Assembly (NCBI GenBank): GCA_050944055.1 | Contig: JBMNQI010000053.1 | Location: 1-15,165 of the forward strand | Length of the DNA stretch: 15,165 nt | DNA from: JBMNQI01 sp050944055 | Lineage (GTDB): Bacteria > Bacillota > Clostridia > Oscillospirales > Oscillospiraceae | Direction of reading: 5' to 3' | Shown: piece after piece, positions 1-7,384 of the stretch | Numbering within the stretch: position 1 is the first letter of the stretch | Layout of the letters: each line of letters opens with the position of its first letter | Notes under the pieces: generated by a model | Told to the model about the DNA's origin: nothing | Databases searched by the model: none | What the model saw: the letters and a program-made list of their open reading frames with translations, nothing else | Position numbers and translations under genes: made by a program

Positions 1-2
1 TG

Positions 3-368
3 GCCGAAAACGGGCATAAGGTCACGATTCTTGAGATGCTGGACGTTTTAGCCCCGGACTGCGTGCCCATACATTTCCGCATATTATTCCGCGAGAAGTG
101 GGAGAACACGCCAAACCTGAGCTGGCGTCTCAAAGTAAAATGCACCGGGATAAGCGAGGGAAAGGTGACATATGTCGTCGAAAACGGGGAAGAGCACAGC
201 ATAGAGGCCGGCAGTGTGGTTGTCTCCGTGGGCCTTAAGAGCAGGAAAGAAGAGGCCCTGTCTTTCCACGGCAGCGCCACCCGCTTCCACATGATAGGCG
301 ACTGCAGTGAGGTCGGCAGCGTTCAGCACTGCATGCGAAGCGGCTTTTCAACGGCCAGAATGATCTGA
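3..368 (+). CDS. NADH:flavin oxidoreductase (Old Yellow Enzyme / dienoyl-CoA reductase type), 3' end only
   Basis: The first 121 visible codons are open from base 3, so the gene begins outside the window. The fragment begins inside a second Rossmann-like dinucleotide fold: AENGHKVTILEML has the acidic residue ending the second beta strand. Later come GSVVVSVGLKSR and the closing HMIGDCSEVGSVQHCMRSG, which matches the FAD-binding '(Y/H)xIGDC' end of the C-terminal flavin/pyridine-nucleotide domain of OYE-like enzymes such as 2,4-dienoyl-CoA reductase and the BaiCD/BaiH family. Those proteins carry an N-terminal FMN TIM barrel and a 4Fe-4S site; neither is visible here. The stop is followed 49 bp later by a second flavoprotein gene on the same strand, so the two probably share a transcript. 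An ATG at 36 is internal and not the real start. The exact substrate (an enoate, enoyl-CoA or steroid-like double bond) cannot be read from this part. Confidence 0.8.
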   Translation, partial: AENGHKVTILEMLDVLAPDCVPIHFRILFREKWENTPNLSWRLKVKCTGISEGKVTYVVENGEEHSIEAGSVVVSVGLKSRKEEALSFHGSATRFHMIGDCSEVGSVQHCMRSGFSTARMI

Positions 369-417
369 TAATAAGTGGAACCGGCCTTCCCGCCGGGTCC
401 CGGCACCGGAGGTTAAT

Positions 418-1938
418 ATGGATAAAGAGACAAGAAACGTAGATGTCTGTGTATTAGGCGGCGCGGGCGCCGGACTTACGGCCGCTCTGCGCGCAAAGGA
501 AGAGGGCGCGGAAAGCGTCCTGCTTCTGGAAAAAATGAAGATTCTGGGGGGATGCACGCGCCTGGCTCAGGAGATGTTTGCCGTCGGCACGCCGATTCAC
601 GAAAGGACGGGCACGAAGACCGACGTCGACGAATGCTACCTCCAGCACATGCGCCAGAGCCTTTGGCGGCCGAATTCGCGCCTGGTCAGGAAATGGTATA
701 CGAATATCGGCAAGGTTGTCGCATGGCAGGAAGCTCACGGAATTGAGTATGAGGAAAGCGTCCGCGCCGGCTCCGGGACGACAAAGGCCATGATAGACCC
801 TAAAGGCGGAGGCAACGCGATAATAAACACAATGGAAAAAGCCGCCAGGGCCGCCGGCGTCGAGATAATGCTCAATACGAGAGCTTATAAGCTGCTGACG
901 GACGAAGGCGGCGCGGTAACAGGCGTGCTTGCAAAACAGGGTGAAAACGAAATACAGGTAAACGCGAAAAGCGTCATTGTCGCGACAGGCTCCATTTCAA
1001 ACAATAAGGAGCTTTTAGACCGCATGTATCCGGGGGAGGACTATCATCTTATTAAACGCATGGCAGCTGTGCCGCATAACACCGGTGACGGTCTGATTAT
1101 GTGCGAGGAAATCGGCTGCAAGCCGGGGCCGATGCACACGCTCTATATAGGGCCGCACAACCATCCCAGCAACATGCGCGTCGGCAATATAATGCGCCGC
1201 TATATGATGATATACGTCAACCGCGAGGGCGAGCGCTTTGTGAACGAGGCCATACCGGCTACCGAGGACTGGGGATGGATGAAATCAGTCGCGCAGGACA
1301 GGCAGCCGGGGCATAAGTGCTACCCGCTGATGGACGAATCAATATTCCGGCGCATGCTTAAGGAGCACTGCAACTACACCCGCATAGAGGAAAAGCAGGG
1401 CTCCATGGCCGCACAGAACATGCTTGCAAATTACGGTAAAAATAAGAGCTGGGACGAAGGGCTGGCGCCGGATTCGACTTCCTGGCTGGATATGCTCGAA
1501 GACGATTTCAGGGAAGAGGAGAAAAAGGGGAAGCTGAAAATCTGCCAAACGCTTGACGAGGTCGCAGAATGGATAGGGGCCGACCCGAAAACGCTTAAGC
1601 AGACCGTGCGCACATATAACGAATTCTGCGAGAAAGGTTACGACGCCGATTTTCTCAAAGACCCCAGGTACTTGTGGCCGCTCACGACGCCGCCCTACTA
1701 TGTGTTTGAAGGGCAGCAGGGCATAGATACGTGTATAGGCGGCATAACAATCGACCATAACACCAGAGTGCTCAACAAGGAACTGCGGCCGATAAAGAAC
1801 CTGTACGCCGCGGGAGCGTGCACAAGCGGATGGGCTAATAACGCATACGGCTTCTTCGGCTCCTGCATGAGCCTCAGCTTCTTCTCCGGCTGGTACGCGG
1901 GCAGGGAGGCGGCTTTGAACGCAAGAAAAAATGAATGA
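418..1938 (+). CDS. FAD-dependent oxidoreductase, fumarate reductase / 3-ketosteroid dehydrogenase-like (FAD_binding_2)
   Basis: 506 residues. The N terminus holds the FAD-binding Rossmann motif (LGGAGAGLTAA, about 13-23) and the ribose-binding acid E38 in LLLEK, followed by GGCT. The middle has VNREGERFVNE (about 266-276), the conserved strand of the succinate/fumarate reductase flavoprotein family. The end has LYAAGACTSGW...NAYGFFGSCMS (about 462-485), the FAD-contacting C-terminal block. There is no signal peptide, FMN_bind domain or cytochrome domain, so it is likely a cytoplasmic reductase or dehydrogenase for a C=C bond, not a periplasmic fumarate reductase. The start is fixed by GGAGG at 408-412, 5 bp before ATG. 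It follows the OYE-type gene by 49 bp. Paired OYE-like and FAD_binding_2 genes occur in anaerobic pathways that reduce unsaturated acids or steroids; the substrate here is unknown. The minus-strand 211-residue frame at 1339-1974 is a shadow of this gene. Confidence 0.88.
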   Translation: MDKETRNVDVCVLGGAGAGLTAALRAKEEGAESVLLLEKMKILGGCTRLAQEMFAVGTPIHERTGTKTDVDECYLQHMRQSLWRPNSRLVRKWYTNIGKVVAWQEAHGIEYEESVRAGSGTTKAMIDPKGGGNAIINTMEKAARAAGVEIMLNTRAYKLLTDEGGAVTGVLAKQGENEIQVNAKSVIVATGSISNNKELLDRMYPGEDYHLIKRMAAVPHNTGDGLIMCEEIGCKPGPMHTLYIGPHNHPSNMRVGNIMRRYMMIYVNREGERFVNEAIPATEDWGWMKSVAQDRQPGHKCYPLMDESIFRRMLKEHCNYTRIEEKQGSMAAQNMLANYGKNKSWDEGLAPDSTSWLDMLEDDFREEEKKGKLKICQTLDEVAEWIGADPKTLKQTVRTYNEFCEKGYDADFLKDPRYLWPLTTPPYYVFEGQQGIDTCIGGITIDHNTRVLNKELRPIKNLYAAGACTSGWANNAYGFFGSCMSLSFFSGWYAGREAALNARKNE

Positions 1939-2040
1939 GCCCAGAGGACGCTTTTCGGCTTTGGCACAACGCACTTATCAGGCATGAGTTTATTGAGCGC
2001 TTTGCATAAGACCTTGCCTGCATCTGATTGCTAAAGCAAC

Positions 2041-2075
2041 ATCCGGCCCAAGGGCTGCCTGCCCTTGGGCCGGAT
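2041..2075 (+). terminator. Perfect 15-bp hairpin after the flavoprotein gene
   Basis: ATCCGGCCCAAGGGC at 2041-2055 pairs perfectly with 2061-2075 around the 5-nt loop TGCCT. It is followed by AACTGTTTTA, so the T-tract is short and offset by a few bases. It lies 102 bp after the stop at 1938 and upstream of the DUF1538 promoter, the expected place for transcription to end. The weak T-tract leaves some doubt about intrinsic termination. Confidence 0.65.
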
Positions 2076-2242
2076 AACTGTTTTACGGCGGTTTTCATTT
2101 TGGGATTGACAGCAGCCTGTATATGATCATAATACTAATGGGAATTATAAGCCTCTTTTTTCTATATGCCCGCCGGGAATTTCTCGCGTATATGCCAGTC
2201 GGCGGATGCTTGCTATATCACTGAATGGAATAATATGTAGTG

Positions 2243-2254
2243 CAATGCGCATTG
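2243..2254. promoter_or_regulatory. 12-bp palindrome overlapping the -35 box (candidate operator)
   Basis: CAATGCGCATTG is a perfect palindrome. Its last three bases are the first three of the TTGATT -35 hexamer at 2252-2257. This position would let a dimeric repressor block RNA polymerase. No regulator is identified; the assignment rests on symmetry and position alone. Confidence 0.4.
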
Positions 2255-2280
2255 ATTATACCGGACAAATATGGTAAAAT
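2252..2280 (+). promoter_or_regulatory. Sigma-A-like promoter of the DUF1538 / P-II operon
   Basis: TTGATT (2252-2257), a 17-bp spacer and TAAAAT (2275-2280). The -10 is preceded by TGG at 2272-2274, an extended -10 element. The predicted transcript start is near 2287, leaving a leader of about 50 nt to the GTG at 2338 or about 93 nt to the ATG at 2380. Confidence 0.6.
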
Positions 2281-2379
2281 ATATATTAATGTAACTTAAG
2301 CTTCAGGAGGAACTTGGCGGCAACAAACTGAAACTGAGTGAGGCGATGCTTAAACGGCAAAAAACTGGCAAGAGAAAGG

Positions 2380-3885
2380 ATGGCTTCTTTGAACGTTATT
2401 GTTTCAAGACTTAAAGAAGTATTGTTTTCGGTTCTGCCGATAACAGTAATTGTACTAATACTTAATTTTACTATAACGCCAATGGACACTGTGGTAATCG
2501 TCAGGTTTCTGATTGCTTCACTGCTTGTCGTATTGGGTTTGACTATATTCTTACTGGGCGTCGATATCGGCATCACGCCGCTTGGCGATCTGACAGGAAC
2601 CTCGATAGCTAAATCAAACAAGCTCTGGAAGGTGTTGTTTGCGGGGCTGATACTAGGCTTTCTTGTCTCAATAGCCGAGCCTGGCCTGATGGTGCTGGCG
2701 GAACAGGTCGATTTGGTTACGTCCGGCCAGATATCGAAAACGGTTATACTTATTATTGTATCAACAGGCCTGGCCGTTATGCTGTCGCTGGGATTTATAA
2801 GGGTGTTTTACAACGTCCCTCTATACAAAACTCTTTTTGTTATATACCTTGTTATCTTTGCCATGTCGATATTCGCCTCGCGCGAGTTCCTGGCGATTGC
2901 TTTTGACGCTTCAGGCGCAACGACGGGAATAATGGCGGTGCCGTTTATACTGTCCCTGTCTGTGGGTATATCAAAGCTTAAAAAGGACAGTGAGGCTTCG
3001 GAAAAGGATAGTTTCGGGCTTGTCGCAATCGCGTCGGCCGGCGCGATTATATCCGTATTGATTCTGGATTTGTTTATCGGCTCCAATGAGTTTTCAACGG
3101 GACTTGAGCCGGCAGTTTCCGGTTCGAAAAAAATATTTAAACCTTTTATTGATATTGTCCCCGATTATTTGCTGGAAAGCTTTATGGCAATACTGCCGCT
3201 GCTGTTCGTATTTTTATTCCTTCAGAAAATCTCTTTCAGATTGAGAAAGAGAGAGCTGAGAAAACTGCTAACAGGCTTTACTTTCGCTTTTATTGGACTT
3301 TTCATTTTCCTTGTGGCTGTAAACGCGGGGTTTATGGATGTCGGAACAAGCATCGGCAATGATCTGGCGTTAATGGACAATAAGGCCTATATAGTTGGCA
3401 TCGGCTTTGTGCTGGGGATCGTAACCATATTGGCGGAGCCGGCCGTCCACGTATTGACTCATCAGATAGAAGACGTAACGAGCGGTTATGTGAAAAGAAA
3501 GGCTGTTTTGGTCCCACTGGCGGCGGGAGTCGGTTTGGCAGTCGCGCTTTCGGTCGTCCGCGTTTTGGTCCCCGGAATCCAGTTGTGGCATTACCTGCTG
3601 CCCGGTTATATAATCTGTATATCAATGATGTTTTTTACTCCGAAGCTTTTTGTGGGAATCGCGTTTGACGCCGGCGGAGTGGCGACGGGGCCGGTGACCG
3701 CCACATTTATTCTGGCGTTTATTCAGGGAGCCGCAAACGCTTTCGAGGGCGCAGACGTAATGGCCGAGGGGTTTGGAATGATCGCTATGGTGGCAATGAT
3801 GCCTATAATCACTTTAGAAGCTTTGGGTTTGATATTTGCCGTCAAGTCAAGAATAAAAGGAGTTGAAGACGGGGATGACCAATAG
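2380..3885 (+). CDS. DUF1538 family membrane protein with two homologous halves (putative transporter)
   Basis: About 501 residues and strongly hydrophobic. Two homologous halves are visible. The first has GITPLGD (about 64), SIAEPGLMVLAEQV (97-110), VTSGQ and FASREFLAIAFDASGATTG (165-183). The second has MDVGTSIGND (319), LAEPAVHVLTHQI (351-363), VTSGY and FTPKLFVGIAFDAGGVATG (419-437). The AEP-to-FDA spacing is nearly the same in each half (76 and 77 residues), with an offset of about 253. DUF1538 proteins are uncharacterised membrane proteins often encoded beside P-II-like proteins, as here. I chose the ATG at 2380 because LKEVLFSVLPI soon follows, as family members begin. A GTG at 2338 in the same frame would add 14 polar residues. 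Neither start has a well-spaced ribosome binding site, and the AGGAGG at 2305-2310 is too far from both. Transport substrate unknown. Confidence 0.85.
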   Translation: MASLNVIVSRLKEVLFSVLPITVIVLILNFTITPMDTVVIVRFLIASLLVVLGLTIFLLGVDIGITPLGDLTGTSIAKSNKLWKVLFAGLILGFLVSIAEPGLMVLAEQVDLVTSGQISKTVILIIVSTGLAVMLSLGFIRVFYNVPLYKTLFVIYLVIFAMSIFASREFLAIAFDASGATTGIMAVPFILSLSVGISKLKKDSEASEKDSFGLVAIASAGAIISVLILDLFIGSNEFSTGLEPAVSGSKKIFKPFIDIVPDYLLESFMAILPLLFVFLFLQKISFRLRKRELRKLLTGFTFAFIGLFIFLVAVNAGFMDVGTSIGNDLALMDNKAYIVGIGFVLGIVTILAEPAVHVLTHQIEDVTSGYVKRKAVLVPLAAGVGLAVALSVVRVLVPGIQLWHYLLPGYIICISMMFFTPKLFVGIAFDAGGVATGPVTATFILAFIQGAANAFEGADVMAEGFGMIAMVAMMPIITLEALGLIFAVKSRIKGVEDGDDQ

Positions 3886-4537
3886 TTTACCGGTTTTTGA
3901 ACTAATATACGTAGTTGTCAACTATGGGATGGGCAGCAGGGTTTTGCACAAGGCGAAAGAGTACGGCATTTCCGGCGGCACGGTTTTCCTCGGGAGAGGA
4001 ACCGTCAGCAATCATTTTCTGAACATGCTGTCCTTATATGACGAAAGAAAGGAAATCGTCATGTTGGGAACAGACGCAAAGACGGCGGAGCATGCTTTGT
4101 CTGAGCTGAATAGGGAGTTCCATTTTGAAAAACCAAATCACGGCATTGTTTTTTCCACAAGCGCATGCGGGATTGTGGGTTCCAGGTGCTACAGGTGCGA
4201 AATAAAAGAAGAGGGAAGAGGCGTTAGTAAACCGATGTACCAGATTGTTATTACGATCGTCAGCAGGGGAAAGGCCGCAGACGTGATTGAGGCGGCGAAG
4301 GCCGCCGGCTCAAAAGGCGGGACGATAATAAACGCGAGAGGCTCCGGCATACACGAAACAAGCAAGGTGTTCAACATGGATATTGAGCCCGAGAAGGAAA
4401 TTGTCATGATTGTATCCAGGGAAGAAACCACGGAAAGCATTGTATCGTCCATAAGGGATAAACTGGAGATCGACAAGCCGGAAAAGGGCATTATCTTTAT
4501 TCAGGATGTCAAAGAAGCATATGGCATTTACGAATAA
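3875..4537 (+). CDS. Tandem P-II-like (GlnB-superfamily) signalling protein, two domains
   Basis: 220 residues, twice the length of a classical P-II protein (about 112). Domain 1 covers about 8-100 (FELIYVVVNYGMGSRVLHKA...GISGGTVFLGRG...KPNHGIVFS). Domain 2 covers about 121-220 (YQIVITIVSRGKAADVIEAA...GSKGGTIINARG...KPEKGIIFI). The strand after the first helix and the KPxxGIxF segment, which aligns with the P-II B-loop, occur in both. The T-loop region is short and lacks the usual uridylylated tyrosine context, so classical GlnD control is unlikely. The ATG at 3875 overlaps the DUF1538 stop by 11 bp, with AAAGGAG at 3856-3862 upstream; an in-frame TTG at 3863 would add four residues. Overlap implies translational coupling. 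By analogy with GlnK-AmtB, I infer that it gates the DUF1538 protein in response to a nucleotide or metabolite. A paralogue of GlnB itself is less likely. Confidence 0.85.
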   Translation: MTNSLPVFELIYVVVNYGMGSRVLHKAKEYGISGGTVFLGRGTVSNHFLNMLSLYDERKEIVMLGTDAKTAEHALSELNREFHFEKPNHGIVFSTSACGIVGSRCYRCEIKEEGRGVSKPMYQIVITIVSRGKAADVIEAAKAAGSKGGTIINARGSGIHETSKVFNMDIEPEKEIVMIVSREETTESIVSSIRDKLEIDKPEKGIIFIQDVKEAYGIYE

Positions 4538-4607
4538 AGCACAGTGATTGAAATAAGCGGTATATATAGCCTGACTGTCGAGAGGGATCGACCAGGGCGC
4601 ATATTCC

Positions 4608-4659
4608 GCAAAATGATAAAGCGCTGCCCGGATAAGCCGGGAGCGCTTTATCATTTTGC
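4608..4659. terminator. Bidirectional intrinsic terminator between convergent genes
   Basis: A perfect 18-bp stem (4608-4625 with 4642-4659) is topped by a further 5-bp CCCGG/CCGGG stem and a 5-nt loop. The outer arms are A-rich on the left and T-rich on the right (ATCATTTTGC), so the same structure can end transcripts from either side. It sits 71 bp after the P-II stop and 38 bp beyond the stop of the minus-strand SLH gene. Confidence 0.8.
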
Positions 4660-4696
4660 CGACTTTCCTGCATGCACAGCAGCCGCCGTCAAACGT

Positions 4697-7249
4697 CTAA
4701 ACCGTCTGCTTATTCACGATATACTCAATAAGCCTTTTCAGAACAGCCGTTATCTCTGCACGCGTCGAGGAAGCATGGGGATCAAACAGGTTGCCCGGCT
4801 TGCCGAATAAAATGCCGGTTTCCCTGAGGGACATGACGCCCTCCCAGGCCCATGAGCCGATCGCATCCGCATCGCTGAATTTTTCGCCGCCTTTTTCAGG
4901 TTCAAGCCCCAGGCACTTCATAAAGCGGTGCATAATCGCGGCCATTTCCTGCCGCGTTACTGCTCTTTCCGGTTCAAATGAGCTTTCCGAGACGCCGAAA
5001 AGAATGCCGTTTTCCCGGGCCCACTTCACATACGGCGCGTAATAGGCGCAATCGGGCACATCGTCAAAGCTATGCCCTCTATAAAGCGACGCGTCAACCC
5101 CATACATACGCCCCAGAACGGCCGCGAACATGCCTCTTGTCATGGCGGTTTCAGGCGCAAATAGACTTGGCGTAACGCCGATAAACAGCAGTCTGGCCGT
5201 TGCAAAATCTATCTCGTTTTTCGCCCAGTGGCCGGAAATATCGTCAAAAGGCTCCGCGTTATATATGATTTCATAGTCGCCGGGTCCGCGGGAAACGTAT
5301 TTCATTACGGAGCCTTCCACAATGCTCAGGCCCAGAATATGTGCTTCACCAGACGGGTCGGTATAAAGCACTACGTTTCCGCTCGTCAGGCCGGTCTCCG
5401 GCGCGCCCAACACGCCAATTTCTCCTGCCGGCGGAATCGGCGCCGTTGTGAAGCTCACGTTTGCCCCGTAGGCCGTACACTCCCTGTTGACGGCGTAGGC
5501 CCGCACAAAATATGTGGTATCCGGCGCAAGAGCGGCGATCTCCGCCGTAAAATCGCCAAGTCCGCCGCCCGCCGTAACCCTGGCGGTGCCGCTGCCGCCG
5601 ATGACGGGATTGGATGACGTAGCGCAGACAAAGCCGCGTTCCGTCACTGTAGCCCCGCCGCTTGATACGACTTTACCGGAAAGCGAAGCGCCGATCATGG
5701 TGATGCCTGTGACCGGGCCCGTTATGACTGTGGGCGGGTTGTCATAGTACATATCGGGCGGAAGCGCGGCCGAAAGCGTTGTAAACGTCCTGTCCCCGCC
5801 GTAGCTAGTACCCGCCTCATTGACGGCATAGGCGCGCACATGGTAGGTGGTGTTCGCTGAAAGGCTGCTCAGCGCGGCAGAAAACTCGCCTATGCCGCTG
5901 CCCGCCGTCACCTTTATGACGTCCGGGTAGCCGATAGCGGGGTTTTCGGCAGTCCCGCAGACAAATCCGCGCTCGGCAACTGTCAATCCCCCGTCATCCG
6001 TGACGTTTCCGCTGAGCGTCGCGCCGGACGAGCCTACGCCTGTCACCGCGCCGGTCACCACGACGGGAGGCTCGCCTTCAACTTCCGGCATCTTCACAAA
6101 TACGATATCGCCGCCGTTGCTGTATGTATGGTAACCCTCAAGCAGGGTGGGTACTGTCCGGCTGACCTCGCTGCCGTCCCTGACCTCGCCGCCGACGCGG
6201 ACGTAGATTTCGGATGTGATAGGACCGTCAATTTGCACGACCGCCGTGCCGGATCCAGATCCGTATGCCTCCGCGCCGACTCCGGCGGCTCCGTTGACAA
6301 TGACTCCGCCGTGTATGACGGCCATGCTGCCGTCATACCCCGCCTGGGCGCCCATTGTAACCGCGCCAACACCGCCTCGCACCTCGACCTGTCCACCGCT
6401 CAGTACAAGCACGCCCGTGGAGCCCGAAAGATTTCCGCCAACGTTCACGGTGCTTCCGGTACCCATGGCGGATGCGCCCTCGGCAGATGCCTGCACGTTG
6501 CCGTCCACAGCCGTATCGCCTCCGTTCACTGCAATTGCGCCGCCGCCGTCGGTGGCCGTCACGCTGCCGCCGACGTGTATGAAGCTGTCATCTCCCTGGG
6601 CGAGGATTCCGCCGCCGCCGTTGACGGTAACGTCTTCTGCGACGTCCACCTGCGCACCTGCCGAGGCTTGGATGCCCCAAGATTCGTTAGCCTCAACCGT
6701 TACACTGCCTCCGACTGTAACCTCGGAATCCGCTCCGGTGGCGATAATGCCGTCGCAGTCGCTCCAGACATTGCCCGTCACCGTAACTTTGCCGCCTCCA
6801 GCCGCGATAATACCAACGCCGCCGGAATTACACGTTGCCGAGACGCTGGTGACTGTGGCTACGCCGCCCGGATAAGCGTACACGCCGCATTCATAGGCGG
6901 TCACGTTGAAGCTGCCCGAGCCGGTCAAGGCAATGCCGCCGTTTGAAACGGAGAGCCCAGTTCCGAGGGATTCGCTGACATTCAGATCATACCCGCTCAG
7001 ATCCAGCGTTATGGTCTTGCTGCCAATGCTTATGCCGGAATTGTGAGAAATGTCGTCCAGCAGTTCTATCGTATCCCCGTCCGCTGCCGCAATAAGCGCT
7101 TCGTCCAAAGTCATGTATAGTGTTGAACCAATCCGACAAACCTCGCCCACCGCCCGAACGGCCGGAGCGAGGGCCACAGTAAGGCTAAGAGCCAACAGCA
7201 ACGCCACTATACGGATTCTTCCCGGTTTCATACGCCCACGCCCTTTCAT
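4697..7249 (-). CDS. Secreted beta-helix / FN3-like protein with three C-terminal SLH repeats
   Basis: 850 residues. A Sec signal peptide covers about 1-33 (basic MKGRGRMKPGRIR, hydrophobic VALLLALSLTVALA, cleavage after AVRA). About 150-330 is made of eight 21-24-residue coils of the type xVxVxGxVxxxxxxGIxAxG, suggesting a right-handed beta helix. Two Fn3-like repeats follow (about 394-488 and 503-601), each with GATLSG or GASLSG, V.ERGFVC and the closing (Y/F)xVRAYAVN. Three SLH repeats begin near 668 (FDDISGHWA), 728 (FDDVPDCAYYAPYVKWA) and 791 (FSDADAIGSWAW), which would tie the protein to pyruvylated wall polysaccharide. ATG 7231 (MKPGR...) may be the true start: the predicted transcript start (about 7260) leaves only 11 nt before ATG 7249, while GAAAGGG sits 9 nt before ATG 7231. 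A surface adhesin or structural role is inferred. It is divergent from the regulator gene. The plus-strand frames at 6128-6946 and 6216-6875 are its shadows. Confidence 0.88.
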   Translation of the reverse strand: MKGRGRMKPGRIRIVALLLALSLTVALAPAVRAVGEVCRIGSTLYMTLDEALIAAADGDTIELLDDISHNSGISIGSKTITLDLSGYDLNVSESLGTGLSVSNGGIALTGSGSFNVTAYECGVYAYPGGVATVTSVSATCNSGGVGIIAAGGGKVTVTGNVWSDCDGIIATGADSEVTVGGSVTVEANESWGIQASAGAQVDVAEDVTVNGGGGILAQGDDSFIHVGGSVTATDGGGAIAVNGGDTAVDGNVQASAEGASAMGTGSTVNVGGNLSGSTGVLVLSGGQVEVRGGVGAVTMGAQAGYDGSMAVIHGGVIVNGAAGVGAEAYGSGSGTAVVQIDGPITSEIYVRVGGEVRDGSEVSRTVPTLLEGYHTYSNGGDIVFVKMPEVEGEPPVVVTGAVTGVGSSGATLSGNVTDDGGLTVAERGFVCGTAENPAIGYPDVIKVTAGSGIGEFSAALSSLSANTTYHVRAYAVNEAGTSYGGDRTFTTLSAALPPDMYYDNPPTVITGPVTGITMIGASLSGKVVSSGGATVTERGFVCATSSNPVIGGSGTARVTAGGGLGDFTAEIAALAPDTTYFVRAYAVNRECTAYGANVSFTTAPIPPAGEIGVLGAPETGLTSGNVVLYTDPSGEAHILGLSIVEGSVMKYVSRGPGDYEIIYNAEPFDDISGHWAKNEIDFATARLLFIGVTPSLFAPETAMTRGMFAAVLGRMYGVDASLYRGHSFDDVPDCAYYAPYVKWARENGILFGVSESSFEPERAVTRQEMAAIMHRFMKCLGLEPEKGGEKFSDADAIGSWAWEGVMSLRETGILFGKPGNLFDPHASSTRAEITAVLKRLIEYIVNKQTV

Positions 7250-7266
7250 AGTTTATCAATTCCTTA

Positions 7267-7301
7267 ATTTTGAGTCATGGGCATTAAATTGGCATTAAAT
7301 T
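7267..7301 (-). promoter_or_regulatory. SARP-type tandem-repeat promoter of the minus-strand SLH gene
   Basis: Plus-strand GGCATTAAATT occurs twice head to tail (7280-7290 and 7291-7301). Read towards the SLH gene this is ATTTAATGC, N2, ATTTAATGC, then exactly 8 bp, then CAAAAT (7272-7267) as -10. No -35 consensus exists at the 17-bp position (ATGCCA). The same arrangement recurs before the second SLH gene. SARP activators bind 11-bp-period direct repeats whose proximal copy lies 8 bp from the -10 box, so this is a likely site for the adjacent BTAD regulator. Confidence 0.7.
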
Positions 7302-7346
7302 TTATAGGGACGTTACTTAAAAAAACTATATTTTGTAATAAGAACA

Positions 7347-7355
7347 TGGTAATAT
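7347..7355 (+). promoter_or_regulatory. Extended -10 promoter of the regulator gene
   Basis: TGG followed by TAATAT (7350-7355) fits an extended -10 element. The -35 position (7327-7332, TATATT) is a poor match. The transcript would start near 7362, leaving a leader of about 22 nt that carries GAAAGGA at 7368-7374. The tandem repeat at 7280-7301 lies about 60-80 bp upstream of this start, so autoregulation is possible. Confidence 0.45.
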
Positions 7356-7384
7356 ATGGTTGTTAATGAAAGGACGGGGGCGAT

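Larger units (their letters stand above)
1939..2379. other. Gene-free stretch between flavoprotein and DUF1538 genes
   Basis: No convincing gene lies here. It holds a perfect 15-bp hairpin (2041-2075), a 12-bp palindrome (2243-2254) overlapping a promoter (2252-2280), and a strong AGGAGG at 2305-2310 that is not close to the main start codon. A 33-codon frame at 2123-2224 would give a small hydrophobic peptide (MIIILMGIISLFFLYARRE...). It lacks a clear ribosome binding site, so it is recorded only as a weak possibility. Base composition turns visibly AT-richer from about 2100. Confidence 0.6.

Noticed and set aside
2123..2224. 33-codon hydrophobic frame in the gap before DUF1538
   Set aside because: It has no clear ribosome binding site and is short and AT-rich. 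It could be a small membrane peptide or a decayed gene end, but nothing supports calling it.
6300..6900. CRISPR-like or tandem DNA repeat from the regularly spaced CCGCCG and GTCAC words
   Set aside because: The periodicity reflects the degenerate 21-24-residue protein coils; the DNA copies are not identical and there are no unique spacers.
6128..6946. 272-residue plus-strand open frame (and the 219-residue frame at 6216-6875)
   Set aside because: It lies entirely opposite the repetitive GC-rich beta-helix part of the minus-strand SLH gene. The protein is low-complexity Ala/His/Arg-rich (or Pro/Thr-rich) without a recognisable family or ribosome binding site.
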